A DNA stretch of 64,000 bases. Source: Bacteroidota bacterium. Lineage in GTDB: Bacteria; Bacteroidota; Bacteroidia; Chitinophagales; Chitinophagaceae. The stretch spans positions 1 to 64,000 of the forward strand of contig JAFAEM010000039.1 in the NCBI GenBank assembly GCA_023424015.1, read 5' to 3'. Under the pieces are notes generated by a model. That model did not search any database, was not told the DNA's origin, and saw nothing but the letters and a program-made list of their open reading frames with translations. Each line of letters opens with the position of its first letter. The first letter of the stretch is position 1. This document shows positions 8,755-18,165 of the stretch, in pieces. The position numbers were made by a program, and so were the translations under genes.

Positions 8755-11700
8755 ATGAAAGTCTACCGCTTCCCGGGGCAATTCGCTTTACCCCGCTTAT
8801 GCAGTTTCCTAATCTGTATTTTATTCCTCGGGTCCGTTATAATACCTGGATATATTTCAGCCCAAACTGTGCCGTTGCAGTTTACGCCTATTCCTTATTC
8901 AGCACCGGATATCGTATCGCCGGGCCGCGGCGCCGAGCAGTGGCAAAATGGTAGCGAAAGTGTCAGCTACCCGCTTCCCGATACCAATTACAAATCACTC
9001 GACGTGTATTACAGGTTTCCCTGGACCCGCCTCGAGGACTCGGTGGTAGGAAATTATAATTGGACATATTTCGACAACCTGGTCAAAGACGCCATCGATA
9101 ATGGTCAAAAAATCTCATTTGGAATAATGCCGGTGTATGATGGTGGCGGTACTGTTTTTTACGACAACGCCAAATCTGCTTACCCTTTATACATCCATAA
9201 AGCCATGCAGGCAGGTGCTGAAAATACCCGCGACTGGATCAGTAATGGTGTTTGGATACCCAACTGGAACCATAATTATTACCTGTCAAGATTAAAAGCG
9301 CTGCACGTAGCACTGAATACTCATATTTTAAGAACCTCATACAAGGGTGTACCTTTTAAAAACGCCATCTATTGCATCGATATCAGGGGGTATGGCAATT
9401 ATGGAGAGTGGCATAGCGCAGGTATCGTGGATAATGTTAATAAGTACCCGACAGGCAGACGGGCTACACTCAATACTTTAAAGGCAATCATTAACCACCA
9501 TACACAGGTATTTAAAGATTGGCCGCTTTCCCTCATGATTGCCGTTTTTGACGCCGAACAATATGACGCCATTATGAATCCTGCGGAACTCACCCATTAT
9601 GCGCTCACGACAAGTAATGAATGGGGACCACTGGGATGGCGACGAGATCAGTGGGGTGCTACTGACCCTTATCTCGACAAGATCCTAAAGAATAATGAAA
9701 AAACCTTTGGCAACAGTGTACCTTTTAAAGAACTCATCACAAGGCGCTACCTTACTGCGCCGGTAACCGGTGAACCACCAAGTTATATTAACCCGGGCGG
9801 TCCTTGCGAATACTGGGACCTGGAAAACCAGCTTATAGAATATGGAGCTACGTCGCTGGGTAATGGCAACTGGGGTAAGAAACTATCACCCTGCGGCGAG
9901 GAAAATGCACGGGCCGCTTTTAAAAGAGCCGGCTACAGGATCATCCTTGAAAGTGGAAGTATTAGCGATATTATAACTGCAGGCAAACCTTTTTCTATCA
10001 CACTGGCCTGGAAAAATATCGGCGTGGCGCCAACTTACGAAAACTGGGATGTTTTCTATGAGTTGAAAAATGACAGCAACCTGGTAGTATGGTCGGGTAT
10101 GTCGTCCTTTAAACCCAAACTTTTTGCGCCAAATGAGGATTCAACGATCATACAGGATGACTTTGTATTGCCAACTGATGTTGAGATCGGAAAATATAAA
10201 CTCAATTTGGTCATAAAAGATCCAACCGGGTATCGTGCACCGCTCCCACTGGCAATCTATGGAAGAAATAATGATGGGAGTTATACTTTAAAAGGGGATT
10301 TTGTGGTATCACCTGCTACCTGCGTACCACCCATCGCGGTCATCAGTAGCACAGCAGTATGCAATGACCAGTTGCCCACGCTGGTACTGGATACAGCAAG
10401 TGGTACTGGTCCTTACGACCTGGTGATCAACGGCACTACCTATCAAGGAATTAATATCGGTGAAACTATTACGACCCTGACCTCACCGGTTGAAAAGATC
10501 TGGTCGGAAAATCCGACTGCAAATAGTTATATAGACGCACCGGTGGAACTCGGTCTGAAATTCAAAACAACAGTGCCGGGAATGATAACCGGTATTCGTT
10601 TCTTCAGCTCCAACCAACCAACCGGTGTATATACCGGCCATTTGTGGACCGGCACAGGAACCTTGATCGGTAGTGTTGAATTTAACAATGTAACAGCATC
10701 GGCCTGGCAGGAAGCGAAACTCGGGAAACCTGTAACTATCCATCCTGACTCAACATATATTGTTTCCTATCATTCTTCCACAGGATACTATGCTTCAACC
10801 CCGGCGGGTCTTAAACAGGGTATCAGGAAGGGACATATAGTAGTAGAGGAAGAAAACACAACTGGAGGACAAGGTGTATACATGTACGGGCCCTCAGGAA
10901 GTTTCCCAACCCATTCATACAACGCGGCTAATTATTGGGCAGATGTGACCTTTTCACCGTCGGTCCAGCAGTATACATTTTCAGCAATAACTGACGCCAA
11001 CGACTGCAGTAACATGGGAATTGATCAGACAATCACGGTAGACTTTACCAATGGTTGTGACACCGTTCCGCTCCCAGGTCCCGTCATTGAATTGACCGCA
11101 AGGCTTGATCATACACCCGCCTGTAAGGGTGAACCATTTAACCTGGTACTTGACTCGGCCAATGGCACGGGACCTTATGATCTTATCATAAATGGAGTTA
11201 CTTATTCCGACATTTCGGTGGGGCAAACCATTACGACCGTCAACTCCGAAGATTTGACTTCACATTCAGTATGGCGGGAGAATCCTTTGGTCAATCAAAA
11301 TATTGATGCACCTGTTGAACTGGGCATGAAGTTCACAGCTACGGTTGTCGGCAGTGTCAGGGGAATTCGCTTTTTTAGTCCAAATGAACCCAATGGCATT
11401 TATACCGGGCATCTCTGGTCTTCAACGGGTGAATTGTTAAATAGTGTTGTTTTTGACTCGGTAACACCGGGTAGCTGGCAGGAAGCAAATTTCAATTCGC
11501 CGGTAAAGATCAATCCCGGAATTACTTATATCGTTTCATATCACACTTCAACCGGACATTATGTATCAACGCAAGGTGGATTAAAGAATGGAGCCGGCAA
11601 TGGAACTCTTATTGTACCTGGCGAGAATATTGAAGGTGGTAACGGGGTCTACATGTATGGCCCTGCAGGAAGTTTCCCCAGTTATTCATTCAACTCGTCC

Positions 11701-12948
11701 AATTACTGGGTTGATATTGTTTTCGCTCCTGACTCCAGCTTCCAACATATTTTTGAGCTTACCAGCATAACCGATAGCAACGGATTAAACAAAACCGGCG
11801 CTTTACAAACACTTGAGGTCATCGCTTCGGATAATTGTGACGAGGCTCCGGGTGATGAAACAGAACCGGAAGTCGTATTGGGTTATTCTACTGATTGTTC
11901 GACCAATACTGTAGCACTGGTCCTTGATTCAGCAAATGGTTCGGCACCTTATGATCTTGTGATCAATGGTGTGCTTTACGAAGATATCATGCCGGGTCAG
12001 ACTATCACCACTGTTACGGCGCCATCCAAATCTATTTGGGATCATAGTCCGGCCATCGTTAGTGCGGAGGATGAGCCAGTGGAACTGGGTATGAAATTTA
12101 CTTCCTCTGTCGATGGGTATATCAAAGGCATTAGGTTTTTCAGCCCCTATAATTCCGACGGTGTATATACTGGTCACTTGTGGTCCACATCCGGCGAATT
12201 ACTGGCCAGCGCCGAATTTGGTAATGTAAGTCCCGGGAGCTGGCAGGAAATATTATTCCAAAACCCGGTAGTAGTAAAAGCGAATACGATTTATATCGCC
12301 TCCTATCATACGGCAGGTGGTCGATATGCTTCCACTCCGGGAGGGTTGAAAGATGCTGTCAATTCGGGTACTCTAACAGCGCTGGGTGATAATGCCGCGG
12401 GTGGCAATGGTGTATACAGGTATGGTGTCGCGGGCAGTTTCCCCGAATTTACTTACAATGCAAACAACTATTGGGTAGATGTTGTATTCGCAACGGATAA
12501 TAGTTTCTCATACACTTTTGATCTGACCAGCGTAAAAGACCAATCCGGAAAAACAAAGACAGGGTTACTACACACGTTGAGTGTGAACACACCTGATTGC
12601 GAGGAATCCGTGATCACCGCAAGCAGGTCATCGGGTCAATCGAACACAAAAGTGGCTGCGAAAGTTATGACAAGTCCGCAGGTTGCAATGGAAAACAGTC
12701 TCGAACAGAATTATCCAAACCCTTTCAGCCAGACTACAACAATTAAATACAGCCTGGCTAAACCTGGAACGGTAAACCTGGCATTATATGATGTACATGG
12801 CAGATTGGTAAAATCTATGGTCAATGGCTGGAAGGAAGCAGGCACTTATACTGTCCAACTTGAAAAAGCCTCCCTGCAGGGTGGATTGTATTTCTATAAA
12901 ATGCAGACAAACGGATTTTCAGCAGCCAGGAAACTCATCGTTCAGTAA
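8755..12948 (+). CDS. T9SS-secreted DUF4832-like barrel fused to three DUF4082 domains
   Basis: A 1397-residue protein. The signal peptide ends near ISAQ (residue 37). Residues 37-520 form a barrel-like region with RGYGNYGEWHSAG, which resembles the GxWGEW signature of DUF4832/DUF4874 proteins, and end with a beta-sandwich (FSITLAWKNIGVAPTYENW). Three DUF4082-like domains follow at about 580-735, 837-993 and 1090-1248, each with a GIRFFS-YTGHLW-SWQE-YGPSGSFP type pattern. A T9SS sorting domain closes the protein (1312-1397, LEQNYPNPF, GGLYFYKMQ). The N-terminal half is paralogous to the next gene. A glycosidase-like role with glycan-binding tails is likely but unproven; Glu in GEW is a candidate catalytic residue. 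Confidence 0.8.
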   Translation: MKVYRFPGQFALPRLCSFLICILFLGSVIIPGYISAQTVPLQFTPIPYSAPDIVSPGRGAEQWQNGSESVSYPLPDTNYKSLDVYYRFPWTRLEDSVVGNYNWTYFDNLVKDAIDNGQKISFGIMPVYDGGGTVFYDNAKSAYPLYIHKAMQAGAENTRDWISNGVWIPNWNHNYYLSRLKALHVALNTHILRTSYKGVPFKNAIYCIDIRGYGNYGEWHSAGIVDNVNKYPTGRRATLNTLKAIINHHTQVFKDWPLSLMIAVFDAEQYDAIMNPAELTHYALTTSNEWGPLGWRRDQWGATDPYLDKILKNNEKTFGNSVPFKELITRRYLTAPVTGEPPSYINPGGPCEYWDLENQLIEYGATSLGNGNWGKKLSPCGEENARAAFKRAGYRIILESGSISDIITAGKPFSITLAWKNIGVAPTYENWDVFYELKNDSNLVVWSGMSSFKPKLFAPNEDSTIIQDDFVLPTDVEIGKYKLNLVIKDPTGYRAPLPLAIYGRNNDGSYTLKGDFVVSPATCVPPIAVISSTAVCNDQLPTLVLDTASGTGPYDLVINGTTYQGINIGETITTLTSPVEKIWSENPTANSYIDAPVELGLKFKTTVPGMITGIRFFSSNQPTGVYTGHLWTGTGTLIGSVEFNNVTASAWQEAKLGKPVTIHPDSTYIVSYHSSTGYYASTPAGLKQGIRKGHIVVEEENTTGGQGVYMYGPSGSFPTHSYNAANYWADVTFSPSVQQYTFSAITDANDCSNMGIDQTITVDFTNGCDTVPLPGPVIELTARLDHTPACKGEPFNLVLDSANGTGPYDLIINGVTYSDISVGQTITTVNSEDLTSHSVWRENPLVNQNIDAPVELGMKFTATVVGSVRGIRFFSPNEPNGIYTGHLWSSTGELLNSVVFDSVTPGSWQEANFNSPVKINPGITYIVSYHTSTGHYVSTQGGLKNGAGNGTLIVPGENIEGGNGVYMYGPAGSFPSYSFNSSNYWVDIVFAPDSSFQHIFELTSITDSNGLNKTGALQTLEVIASDNCDEAPGDETEPEVVLGYSTDCSTNTVALVLDSANGSAPYDLVINGVLYEDIMPGQTITTVTAPSKSIWDHSPAIVSAEDEPVELGMKFTSSVDGYIKGIRFFSPYNSDGVYTGHLWSTSGELLASAEFGNVSPGSWQEILFQNPVVVKANTIYIASYHTAGGRYASTPGGLKDAVNSGTLTALGDNAAGGNGVYRYGVAGSFPEFTYNANNYWVDVVFATDNSFSYTFDLTSVKDQSGKTKTGLLHTLSVNTPDCEESVITASRSSGQSNTKVAAKVMTSPQVAMENSLEQNYPNPFSQTTTIKYSLAKPGTVNLALYDVHGRLVKSMVNGWKEAGTYTVQLEKASLQGGLYFYKMQTNGFSAARKLIVQ

Positions 12949-13016
12949 CGGGCTTATAGATACAGTTTGGAAAAGGCCTGGTCTGACCTGACCAAAGCTT
13001 ATATTTACTTCGCGGG

Positions 13017-13024
13017 TATATTTG
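13017..13024 (+). promoter_or_regulatory. Candidate -7 box (TATATTTG)
   Basis: A perfect match to the Bacteroidota -7 consensus TAnnTTTG, 65 nt before the ATG of the DUF4832-like lipoprotein. No clear -33 TTG lies at the expected distance. Confidence 0.5.
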
Positions 13025-13089
13025 CAGAAGCAGTGTAAATAGCTGTTTGGAAATAACCGTCCCATTTTTAAACAGGCAATGGCTTGGGC

Positions 13090-14655
13090 ATGACGAGAAC
13101 CAGTTTATTTTTAATTATTTCGACGATCATACTTACAGCGGGATGCACTTATTCACAATCTGCGCATAGCCCCGATGATATCATATTCGAACAGATCCCA
13201 TATGACGCGCATGACCTGGTGTCTCCGGGACGTGGTGCTGAGCAATGGCATAACGGTTCAGAAGCCATCCCCTACCCTGGTACCGACTCAGTAGATAAAT
13301 CCCTGGATGTCTATTATCGCTTTACCTGGAATATGCTGGAAGATTCTGCGCAGGGAAGTTATAAATGGTCTTTTTTCGACGGACTTGTTAAAGAGGCAAT
13401 TGATAATGGTCAGAAATTATCTTTTGGCATTATGACCTGCTATGGAGATGATGCGGAAGGCGTAAAAAAATTTGATGGTGGAGTGTCTGCTTACCCGCTT
13501 TACCTGCACCGGTTGATGCAGGCAGCACCAAAAGAAGAACAGGATTGGTTGAGCCCCGATAGTGTTTGGGTTCCTAACTGGAACAGTAGTTACTACCTCG
13601 ACCGCCTAAGGGCATTGCACCAGGCGCTGTATGATCATATCATGTCATCTTCTTATACCGCTATTAAAGGACCGTTGCAAGGCAAAACAGTTTTATACAG
13701 GGATGCGATCTATTGCATCGATGTAAGGGGTTTTGGCAATTACGGTGAATGGCACAGTTCCGGTATCGTAAAACATGTCAATCAATATCCAAAGGGAAGA
13801 AAAGCTGAATTAACAACTTTAAAGACCATCATTGATCACCATACCCAGGTCTTTGACCACTGGCCCCTGGTACTCATGATCGCAGTATTTGATGGAGAAC
13901 AGGTAGGTACGATCATGAATCCTGTTGAACTGGCTCAGTATGCGTTAACGACACGCAATGCCTGGGGCCCACTTGGCTGGCGTCGCGATCAATGGGGTGC
14001 CACAGATGGATATCTTGATAATATTTTAAAGAATAACAGAAAAAGAACAAACGACGGAATACGGCTTAACGAGTTGATCCGTTCACGATACAAAACCTCA
14101 CCTATTACCGGGGAGCCTCCGCGTTATGTAAACCAGGACGGGCACTGCGCATATTGGGACCTGGAAAACCAGGTAAAAGATTACGGTGCCAGTTCGATCG
14201 GTAATGGGAACTGGGGCATAGAAATGTCGGAATGCGCTCAGGAAAACGCAAGGGCTGCATTTAAAAGAGCTGGATACCGGATCATTTTAGAAAAGGCAAA
14301 TATTCCAGTCAACATTCAACGCGGAGTCGCTTTCCATGCCACTCTCGACTGGAAAAATATCGGCGTGGCTCCCACATATGAAGAATGGGATGTGTTTTTT
14401 GAACTTAGGGATAGCAGCGACCAGGTTGTTTGGAAAGCTAAGTCTGCATTCCGCCCGAAACTTTTTCTACCTTCCAACAAGAGCACTACTGTATCGGATG
14501 AATTAGTAATACCCGATGGTCTGGCAGCAGGAAATTATCGCCTCGAACTCAATATCAAAGATCCCAGGCAATACCGGCAGCCACTGCCGCTCGCAATCGC
14601 GGGACGCACCATACACGGCAGCTATTTGTTAAGGGAAGTGACACTGGCGGATTAA
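13090..14655 (+). CDS. DUF4832-like lipoprotein, paralogue of the preceding N-terminal domain
   Basis: A 521-residue lipoprotein starting at the ATG at 13090, with lipobox LTAGC and the lipidated Cys at residue 19. It matches the N-terminal half of the preceding protein over its whole length: VSPGRGAEQWHNGSEA, LDVYYRFTWNMLEDS, IRGFGNYGEWHSSG-like, WGPLGWRRDQWGATD and WKNIGVAPTYEEWD. It stops after the beta-sandwich and has no DUF4082 or T9SS domain. So the pair gives one version exported by T9SS and one anchored by lipid. A TTG two codons upstream is possible but less natural. Enzymatic activity (glycosidase-like barrel) is an inference. Confidence 0.8.
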   Translation: MTRTSLFLIISTIILTAGCTYSQSAHSPDDIIFEQIPYDAHDLVSPGRGAEQWHNGSEAIPYPGTDSVDKSLDVYYRFTWNMLEDSAQGSYKWSFFDGLVKEAIDNGQKLSFGIMTCYGDDAEGVKKFDGGVSAYPLYLHRLMQAAPKEEQDWLSPDSVWVPNWNSSYYLDRLRALHQALYDHIMSSSYTAIKGPLQGKTVLYRDAIYCIDVRGFGNYGEWHSSGIVKHVNQYPKGRKAELTTLKTIIDHHTQVFDHWPLVLMIAVFDGEQVGTIMNPVELAQYALTTRNAWGPLGWRRDQWGATDGYLDNILKNNRKRTNDGIRLNELIRSRYKTSPITGEPPRYVNQDGHCAYWDLENQVKDYGASSIGNGNWGIEMSECAQENARAAFKRAGYRIILEKANIPVNIQRGVAFHATLDWKNIGVAPTYEEWDVFFELRDSSDQVVWKAKSAFRPKLFLPSNKSTTVSDELVIPDGLAAGNYRLELNIKDPRQYRQPLPLAIAGRTIHGSYLLREVTLAD

Positions 14656-14769
14656 AAACTATCAGAGTACCGTATCATTAGATACCGACCCGTCCAGTGT
14701 TGATCATTTTTTTAGCTATGCTCTTTCACTGCAGGATATTTCATCAGACATCACTAAAAGTGATCAACT

Positions 14770-14777
14770 TATCTTTG
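14770..14777 (+). promoter_or_regulatory. -7 box (TATCTTTG) of the msrC-like gene
   Basis: A perfect TAnnTTTG match that ends only 4 nt before the ATG at 14782. If used, transcription would start at or next to the start codon. Confidence 0.6.
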
Positions 14778-14781
14778 CAAT

Positions 14782-15255
14782 ATGGCAGAAGATCTAACTA
14801 TCATAACCGGCAGTAAGCAGGAACAATACCAGTCTTTAATACCACAGATAAAAGCGCTTTTGGATGGCGAACCCGACATGATCGCAAACCTCGCCAACAT
14901 GGTTGCCGCAATGAAGGAACAATTTGGCTGGTTCTGGGTAGGGTTTTACCTGGTAAAAGGTGATGAACTGGTATTAGGGCCCTTCCAGGGTCCTGTAGCC
15001 TGCACCCGGATTAAAAAAGGGAAAGGAGTTTGTGGCTCAAGCTGGTTGCAAAAGAAAACACTGATTGTTCCCGATGTAGAAAAATTCCCTGGGCATATTG
15101 CGTGCAGTAGCTTATCAAGATCAGAAATTGTAGTGCCGATTTTTCAGCATGGCGAAGTTATTGCAGTACTCGATGTCGATAGTTCGGAATATGATCAATT
15201 TGATGCTACCGACCAGGAATACCTGGAACAAATCGTTGGTTTGATCCAATTTTAA
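14782..15255 (+). CDS. msrC: GAF-domain free methionine-(R)-sulfoxide reductase
   Basis: A 157-residue single GAF domain of the fRMsr family, which reduces free L-methionine-(R)-sulfoxide in the cytoplasm. The family's three Cys positions are present at C74 (PVACTRI), C84 (GVCGSSW) and C108 (HIACSS), followed by SRSEIVVPI and the ligand loop VLDVDSSEYDQFD. Length and ends match the family. It is followed 3 nt later by the acylphosphatase gene, so the two are probably co-transcribed. A TATCTTTG box precedes the start by 4 nt. Confidence 0.92.
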   Translation: MAEDLTIITGSKQEQYQSLIPQIKALLDGEPDMIANLANMVAAMKEQFGWFWVGFYLVKGDELVLGPFQGPVACTRIKKGKGVCGSSWLQKKTLIVPDVEKFPGHIACSSLSRSEIVVPIFQHGEVIAVLDVDSSEYDQFDATDQEYLEQIVGLIQF

Positions 15256-15258
15256 ATC

Positions 15259-15537
15259 ATGGAGCAAACAGTTTCAATCGTTGTAGAAGGATTGGTTCAA
15301 GGTGTGTTCTTCAGACAAACCACCAAAACCAAAGCACTCGAGGCCGGCATAACAGGTGAAGTGAAAAACAGGTCGGATGGTTCGGTACATATCCTTGCCA
15401 CCGGCACTGAAGAACAGATAAAACAGTTAGTCGACTGGTGCCAAACCGGTCCCGAACATGCCGTGGTTATGCAGGTGCATGTAGAAATTATCCCGGTTCA
15501 AAAATTTAACGGTTTCAATATCGTGAAAGGTCGTTAA
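15259..15537 (+). CDS. acyP: Acylphosphatase
   Basis: A 92-residue acylphosphatase that hydrolyses acyl phosphates such as acetyl phosphate and 1,3-bisphosphoglycerate. The signature GLVQGVFFRQTT holds the phosphate-binding Arg19, and GEVKNRSDGSV holds the catalytic Asn37. It begins 3 nt after the stop of the msrC-like gene and is convergent with the threonine dehydrogenase gene. Confidence 0.93.
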   Translation: MEQTVSIVVEGLVQGVFFRQTTKTKALEAGITGEVKNRSDGSVHILATGTEEQIKQLVDWCQTGPEHAVVMQVHVEIIPVQKFNGFNIVKGR

Positions 15538-15561
15538 CCGGGCTGACAAATAAAACTGCAT

Positions 15562-16524
15562 TCAGCTGGTTTTACCCATAACTGGTTTAAGATTTTCAAG
15601 CATATCCTTTGCCATGGCAGAGAGATCGAATTCTTCCTTCCAACCCCAGTCCGCACGTGCCACGCTATCATCAATACTTTGAGGCCAGCTGTCGGCGATC
15701 ACCTGGCGATAATCGGGTTTATAACTCATATTAAATCCCGGTATATGCTTTTTGATCTCAGCAGCGATCTCTTTTGGAGAAAAACTCATCGCGGAAATAT
15801 TATATGAAGTTCTTATCCCGATCTTGCTTTCCGGTGCCTCCATCAATTCTATGGTCGCACGGATCGCGTCGGGCATATACATCATGGGCAGGTAAGTGTC
15901 CTCTTTTAAAAAACATTCATATTTTTCTTCCTCCAGGGCTTCATGGAATATTTCAACAGCATAATCGGTTGTACCGCCCCCGGGTGCTGATTTGTAGGAG
16001 ATCAGTCCTGGGTATCGAAGGCTCCTCACATCTACACCAAACTTCATATGGTAGTAGTTGCACCAGAATTCGCCTGCGTATTTACTGATACCATAAACGG
16101 TAATGGGCTCAATAATGGTTTGTTGAGGGCAATTCTTTCTTGGAGAAGTTGGGCCGAAAACCGCTATCGATGACGGCCAGTAAACTTTATGTAGTTTTTC
16201 TTCCCTGGCAATTTCAAGTACATTGAGAAGACCCTGCATGTTAAGGTGCCAGGCCAGGCCCGGATTTTTTTCACCGGTAGCCGAAAGGATGGCGGCCAGC
16301 AGGTATACCTGGGTAATATTTTGACGGATCACCTGTACGTGCAGCATTTCCTTATTCATTACATCAAGGCTCACATAGGGGCCTGTGCCCTCCAGCAGTG
16401 GATTTTGCTCACGCAGATCTGATGCGATCACATTACTATTTCCATAAATTTTCCGAAGCGCGAGGGTAAGCTCCACTCCTATCTGTCCGCTGGCACCGAT
16501 CACCAGTATTTTTTCTTTTACCAT
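15562..16524 (-). CDS. Epimerase-type L-threonine 3-dehydrogenase
   Basis: A 320-residue extended short-chain dehydrogenase. The NAD-binding motif is VIGASGQIG, and the active site is ITVYGISKYAGE (YxxxK) after WPSSIAVFG. GGGTTDYAVEIFHEAL and LPMMYMPDAIRATIEL are characteristic of the short-chain L-threonine dehydrogenase group found in Bacteroidota. It would oxidise L-threonine to 2-amino-3-ketobutyrate. The ATG at 16524 is chosen because an upstream in-frame start adds 18 residues of non-homologous sequence. A promoter with both boxes lies upstream. No kbl partner is adjacent. Confidence 0.87.
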   Translation of the reverse strand: MVKEKILVIGASGQIGVELTLALRKIYGNSNVIASDLREQNPLLEGTGPYVSLDVMNKEMLHVQVIRQNITQVYLLAAILSATGEKNPGLAWHLNMQGLLNVLEIAREEKLHKVYWPSSIAVFGPTSPRKNCPQQTIIEPITVYGISKYAGEFWCNYYHMKFGVDVRSLRYPGLISYKSAPGGGTTDYAVEIFHEALEEEKYECFLKEDTYLPMMYMPDAIRATIELMEAPESKIGIRTSYNISAMSFSPKEIAAEIKKHIPGFNMSYKPDYRQVIADSWPQSIDDSVARADWGWKEEFDLSAMAKDMLENLKPVMGKTS

Positions 16525-16540
16525 ATAGAGATTGTGGCTC

Positions 16541-16570
16541 CAAAAGTAAAAGCTAAACCGCAAAAAGCAA
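16541..16570 (-). promoter_or_regulatory. Promoter of the threonine dehydrogenase gene
   Basis: On the minus strand, TTG (16568-16570), 19 nt, then TACTTTTG (16541-16548) match the Bacteroidota -33/-7 layout. The -7 box lies 16 nt before the ATG at 16524. Confidence 0.65.
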
Positions 16571-16595
16571 CACGGCATTACTCCTAACTATCAAC

Positions 16596-16603
16596 TATTT
16601 TTG
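16596..16603 (+). promoter_or_regulatory. -7 box (TATTTTTG) of kdsA
   Basis: A perfect TAnnTTTG match ending 4 nt before the kdsA ATG. It lies back to back with the threonine dehydrogenase promoter in an 83-nt divergent region. No -33 box is evident. Confidence 0.55.
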
Positions 16604-16607
16604 CTGC

Positions 16608-17432
16608 ATGGTTAAAATGTTAGAACCCTTGTTTGCTGATCAATCATTTGATCAAAAGAGCTTTTTCCTTATTGCCGGTCCCTGTGTTGTGGAAAGCGAG
16701 GAACTCGTAATGGAAGTAGCCGATAAAGTATTTGGTATTTGTAAGAAACTGGGCATCCCCTATATCTTTAAAGCGTCGTACCGCAAAGCCAATCGCACCA
16801 GTGCCGGTTCTTTTACTGGTATTGGCGATGAGATGGCCCTTTCATTGGTGAGGAAAGTTGGTGAGAAATTCAAACTTCCCACCACATCAGATATTCATGC
16901 ACATGAAGAAGCTGTCATGGCGGCCAAATACATTGATATACTACAGATCCCGGCATTTCTCTGCCGCCAGACTGACCTGCTCATCGCTGCCGGCGAGACC
17001 GGAAAGATCGTAAACGTCAAAAAAGGCCAGTTCCTCAGTGGCCCTGCTATGAAATTTGCCGTGGAAAAAATAAAGTCGACAGGTAATGATAAAATAATTC
17101 TTACGGAGCGGGGCACCACATTTGGATACCAGGACCTGGTGGTTGATTTCCGGAATATTCCGTGGATGCAGGAGCATCGGGTACCTGTTGTAATGGACGT
17201 GACCCATTCCCTTCAACAACCCAACCAAACAACCGGAGTTACAGGTGGCAATCCCCAGTTGATCGGCACGATAGCCAAGGCCGCCGTAGCCACAGGCGCT
17301 GATGGACTGTTCATAGAAACACACCCTAATCCCGCGGTAGCTAAAAGTGATGGAGCCAACATGCTTAAGCTTGACCTGCTGGAGGATCTGCTGGTGCAAT
17401 TGCTGAAGATCAGGAAAGCCGTGACAGCCTGA
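16608..17432 (+). CDS. kdsA: 3-deoxy-8-phosphooctulonate (KDO-8-P) synthase
   Basis: A 274-residue aldolase-type enzyme that condenses phosphoenolpyruvate with arabinose 5-phosphate for the KDO core of lipopolysaccharide. The N-terminal FLIAGPCVVES has Cys26 where non-metal enzymes have Asn, so this is the metal-dependent class. The other metal ligands are visible in VMDVTHSLQQP (His), IETHPNP (Glu) and AKSDGANM (Asp). Substrate-binding KASYRKANRTS is intact. The start could also be the Met at codon 4. Confidence 0.96.
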   Translation: MVKMLEPLFADQSFDQKSFFLIAGPCVVESEELVMEVADKVFGICKKLGIPYIFKASYRKANRTSAGSFTGIGDEMALSLVRKVGEKFKLPTTSDIHAHEEAVMAAKYIDILQIPAFLCRQTDLLIAAGETGKIVNVKKGQFLSGPAMKFAVEKIKSTGNDKIILTERGTTFGYQDLVVDFRNIPWMQEHRVPVVMDVTHSLQQPNQTTGVTGGNPQLIGTIAKAAVATGADGLFIETHPNPAVAKSDGANMLKLDLLEDLLVQLLKIRKAVTA

Positions 17433-17560
17433 TTTGCGAGAACCATCAGCTGAAATAGTTATCAATGATAGATGACAATAAGTTGTAAAAAGAAGTCGAG
17501 TTGGTATTGATCTAAAAGATCTCAAATGGCATGTTCTGCCTGCCTAAAAATTCTAAAGCT

Positions 17561-18115
17561 ATGGGTAAACTAATCATGTGGAATCTCATCACCCTGGATG
17601 GTTATTTTGAAGGAGAAAAAAACTGGGAGCTGCCCTTTCATGAAACTGTCTGGGGACCGGAAATGGAAAGCTTCTGCCTTGAGCAACTTGAAACTACCAG
17701 CCACCTGTTATTTGGCCGTGTAACTTATCTAGGAATGGCCGATTACTGGGAAACCGAGGAAGGCAGGATCGCTGACTACATGAATCAATTACCCAAAGTA
17801 GTATGCTCGACAACGCTATCTTCGGCCGACTGGAATAATTCCACGCTGGTAAAGCAGGACATTGCCGGGGAAGTAAATAAGCTAAAACAAAGTAGCGAAA
17901 AAGATGTGTATGTGTTTGGTAGTGCGATCCTCAGTGAGACCCTGATCAGAGAAAATCTCTTTGATGAGTACCGGATAGGCATTTCTCCGGTCATAGCCGG
18001 AAAGGGAAGGTACCTATTCGCCAATGGACTTCCTGAAACCAATCTTCATCTGGTATCTTCTATTCCCTTACAGACTGGCGGTGTCATTCTTCGTTATGAG
18101 CCATTAAGAAAATGA
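17561..18115 (+). CDS. Dihydrofolate-reductase-like (RibD C-terminal fold) protein
   Basis: A 184-residue protein of the dihydrofolate reductase / RibD_C superfamily. Landmarks are WNLITLDGYFEG at the N-terminus, LLFGRVTYLGMADYW in the middle, VYVFGSAILSETLI and ISPVIAGKGRYLF near the end. Proteins of this group bind NADPH, but most have no assigned reaction. The ATG at 17561 starts the conserved GKLIMW stretch; an ATG 30 nt upstream is less likely. It is convergent with lolA. Confidence 0.75.
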   Translation: MGKLIMWNLITLDGYFEGEKNWELPFHETVWGPEMESFCLEQLETTSHLLFGRVTYLGMADYWETEEGRIADYMNQLPKVVCSTTLSSADWNNSTLVKQDIAGEVNKLKQSSEKDVYVFGSAILSETLIRENLFDEYRIGISPVIAGKGRYLFANGLPETNLHLVSSIPLQTGGVILRYEPLRK

Positions 18116-18120
18116 TACAC

Positions 18121-18142
18121 CTTCCCGGTAAAGACCGGGGAA
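18121..18142. terminator. Candidate bidirectional terminator hairpin
   Basis: An inverted repeat (TTCCCGGT at 18122-18129 and ACCGGGGAA at 18134-18142, with one bulged G) lies between two convergent genes. There is no strong T tract, so this is a weak call. Confidence 0.4.
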
Positions 18143-18165
18143 TTACATTGGCTTAACTTTCTTGA

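Noticed and set aside
5195..12948. Cellulosome-like cohesin-dockerin system
   Set aside because: I see no dockerin repeat in any protein of the window, and the cohesin-like fold is shared by many surface proteins.
16941..17525. Minus-strand ORF of 194 codons over kdsA
   Set aside because: It lies wholly opposite conserved kdsA sequence; a shadow frame.
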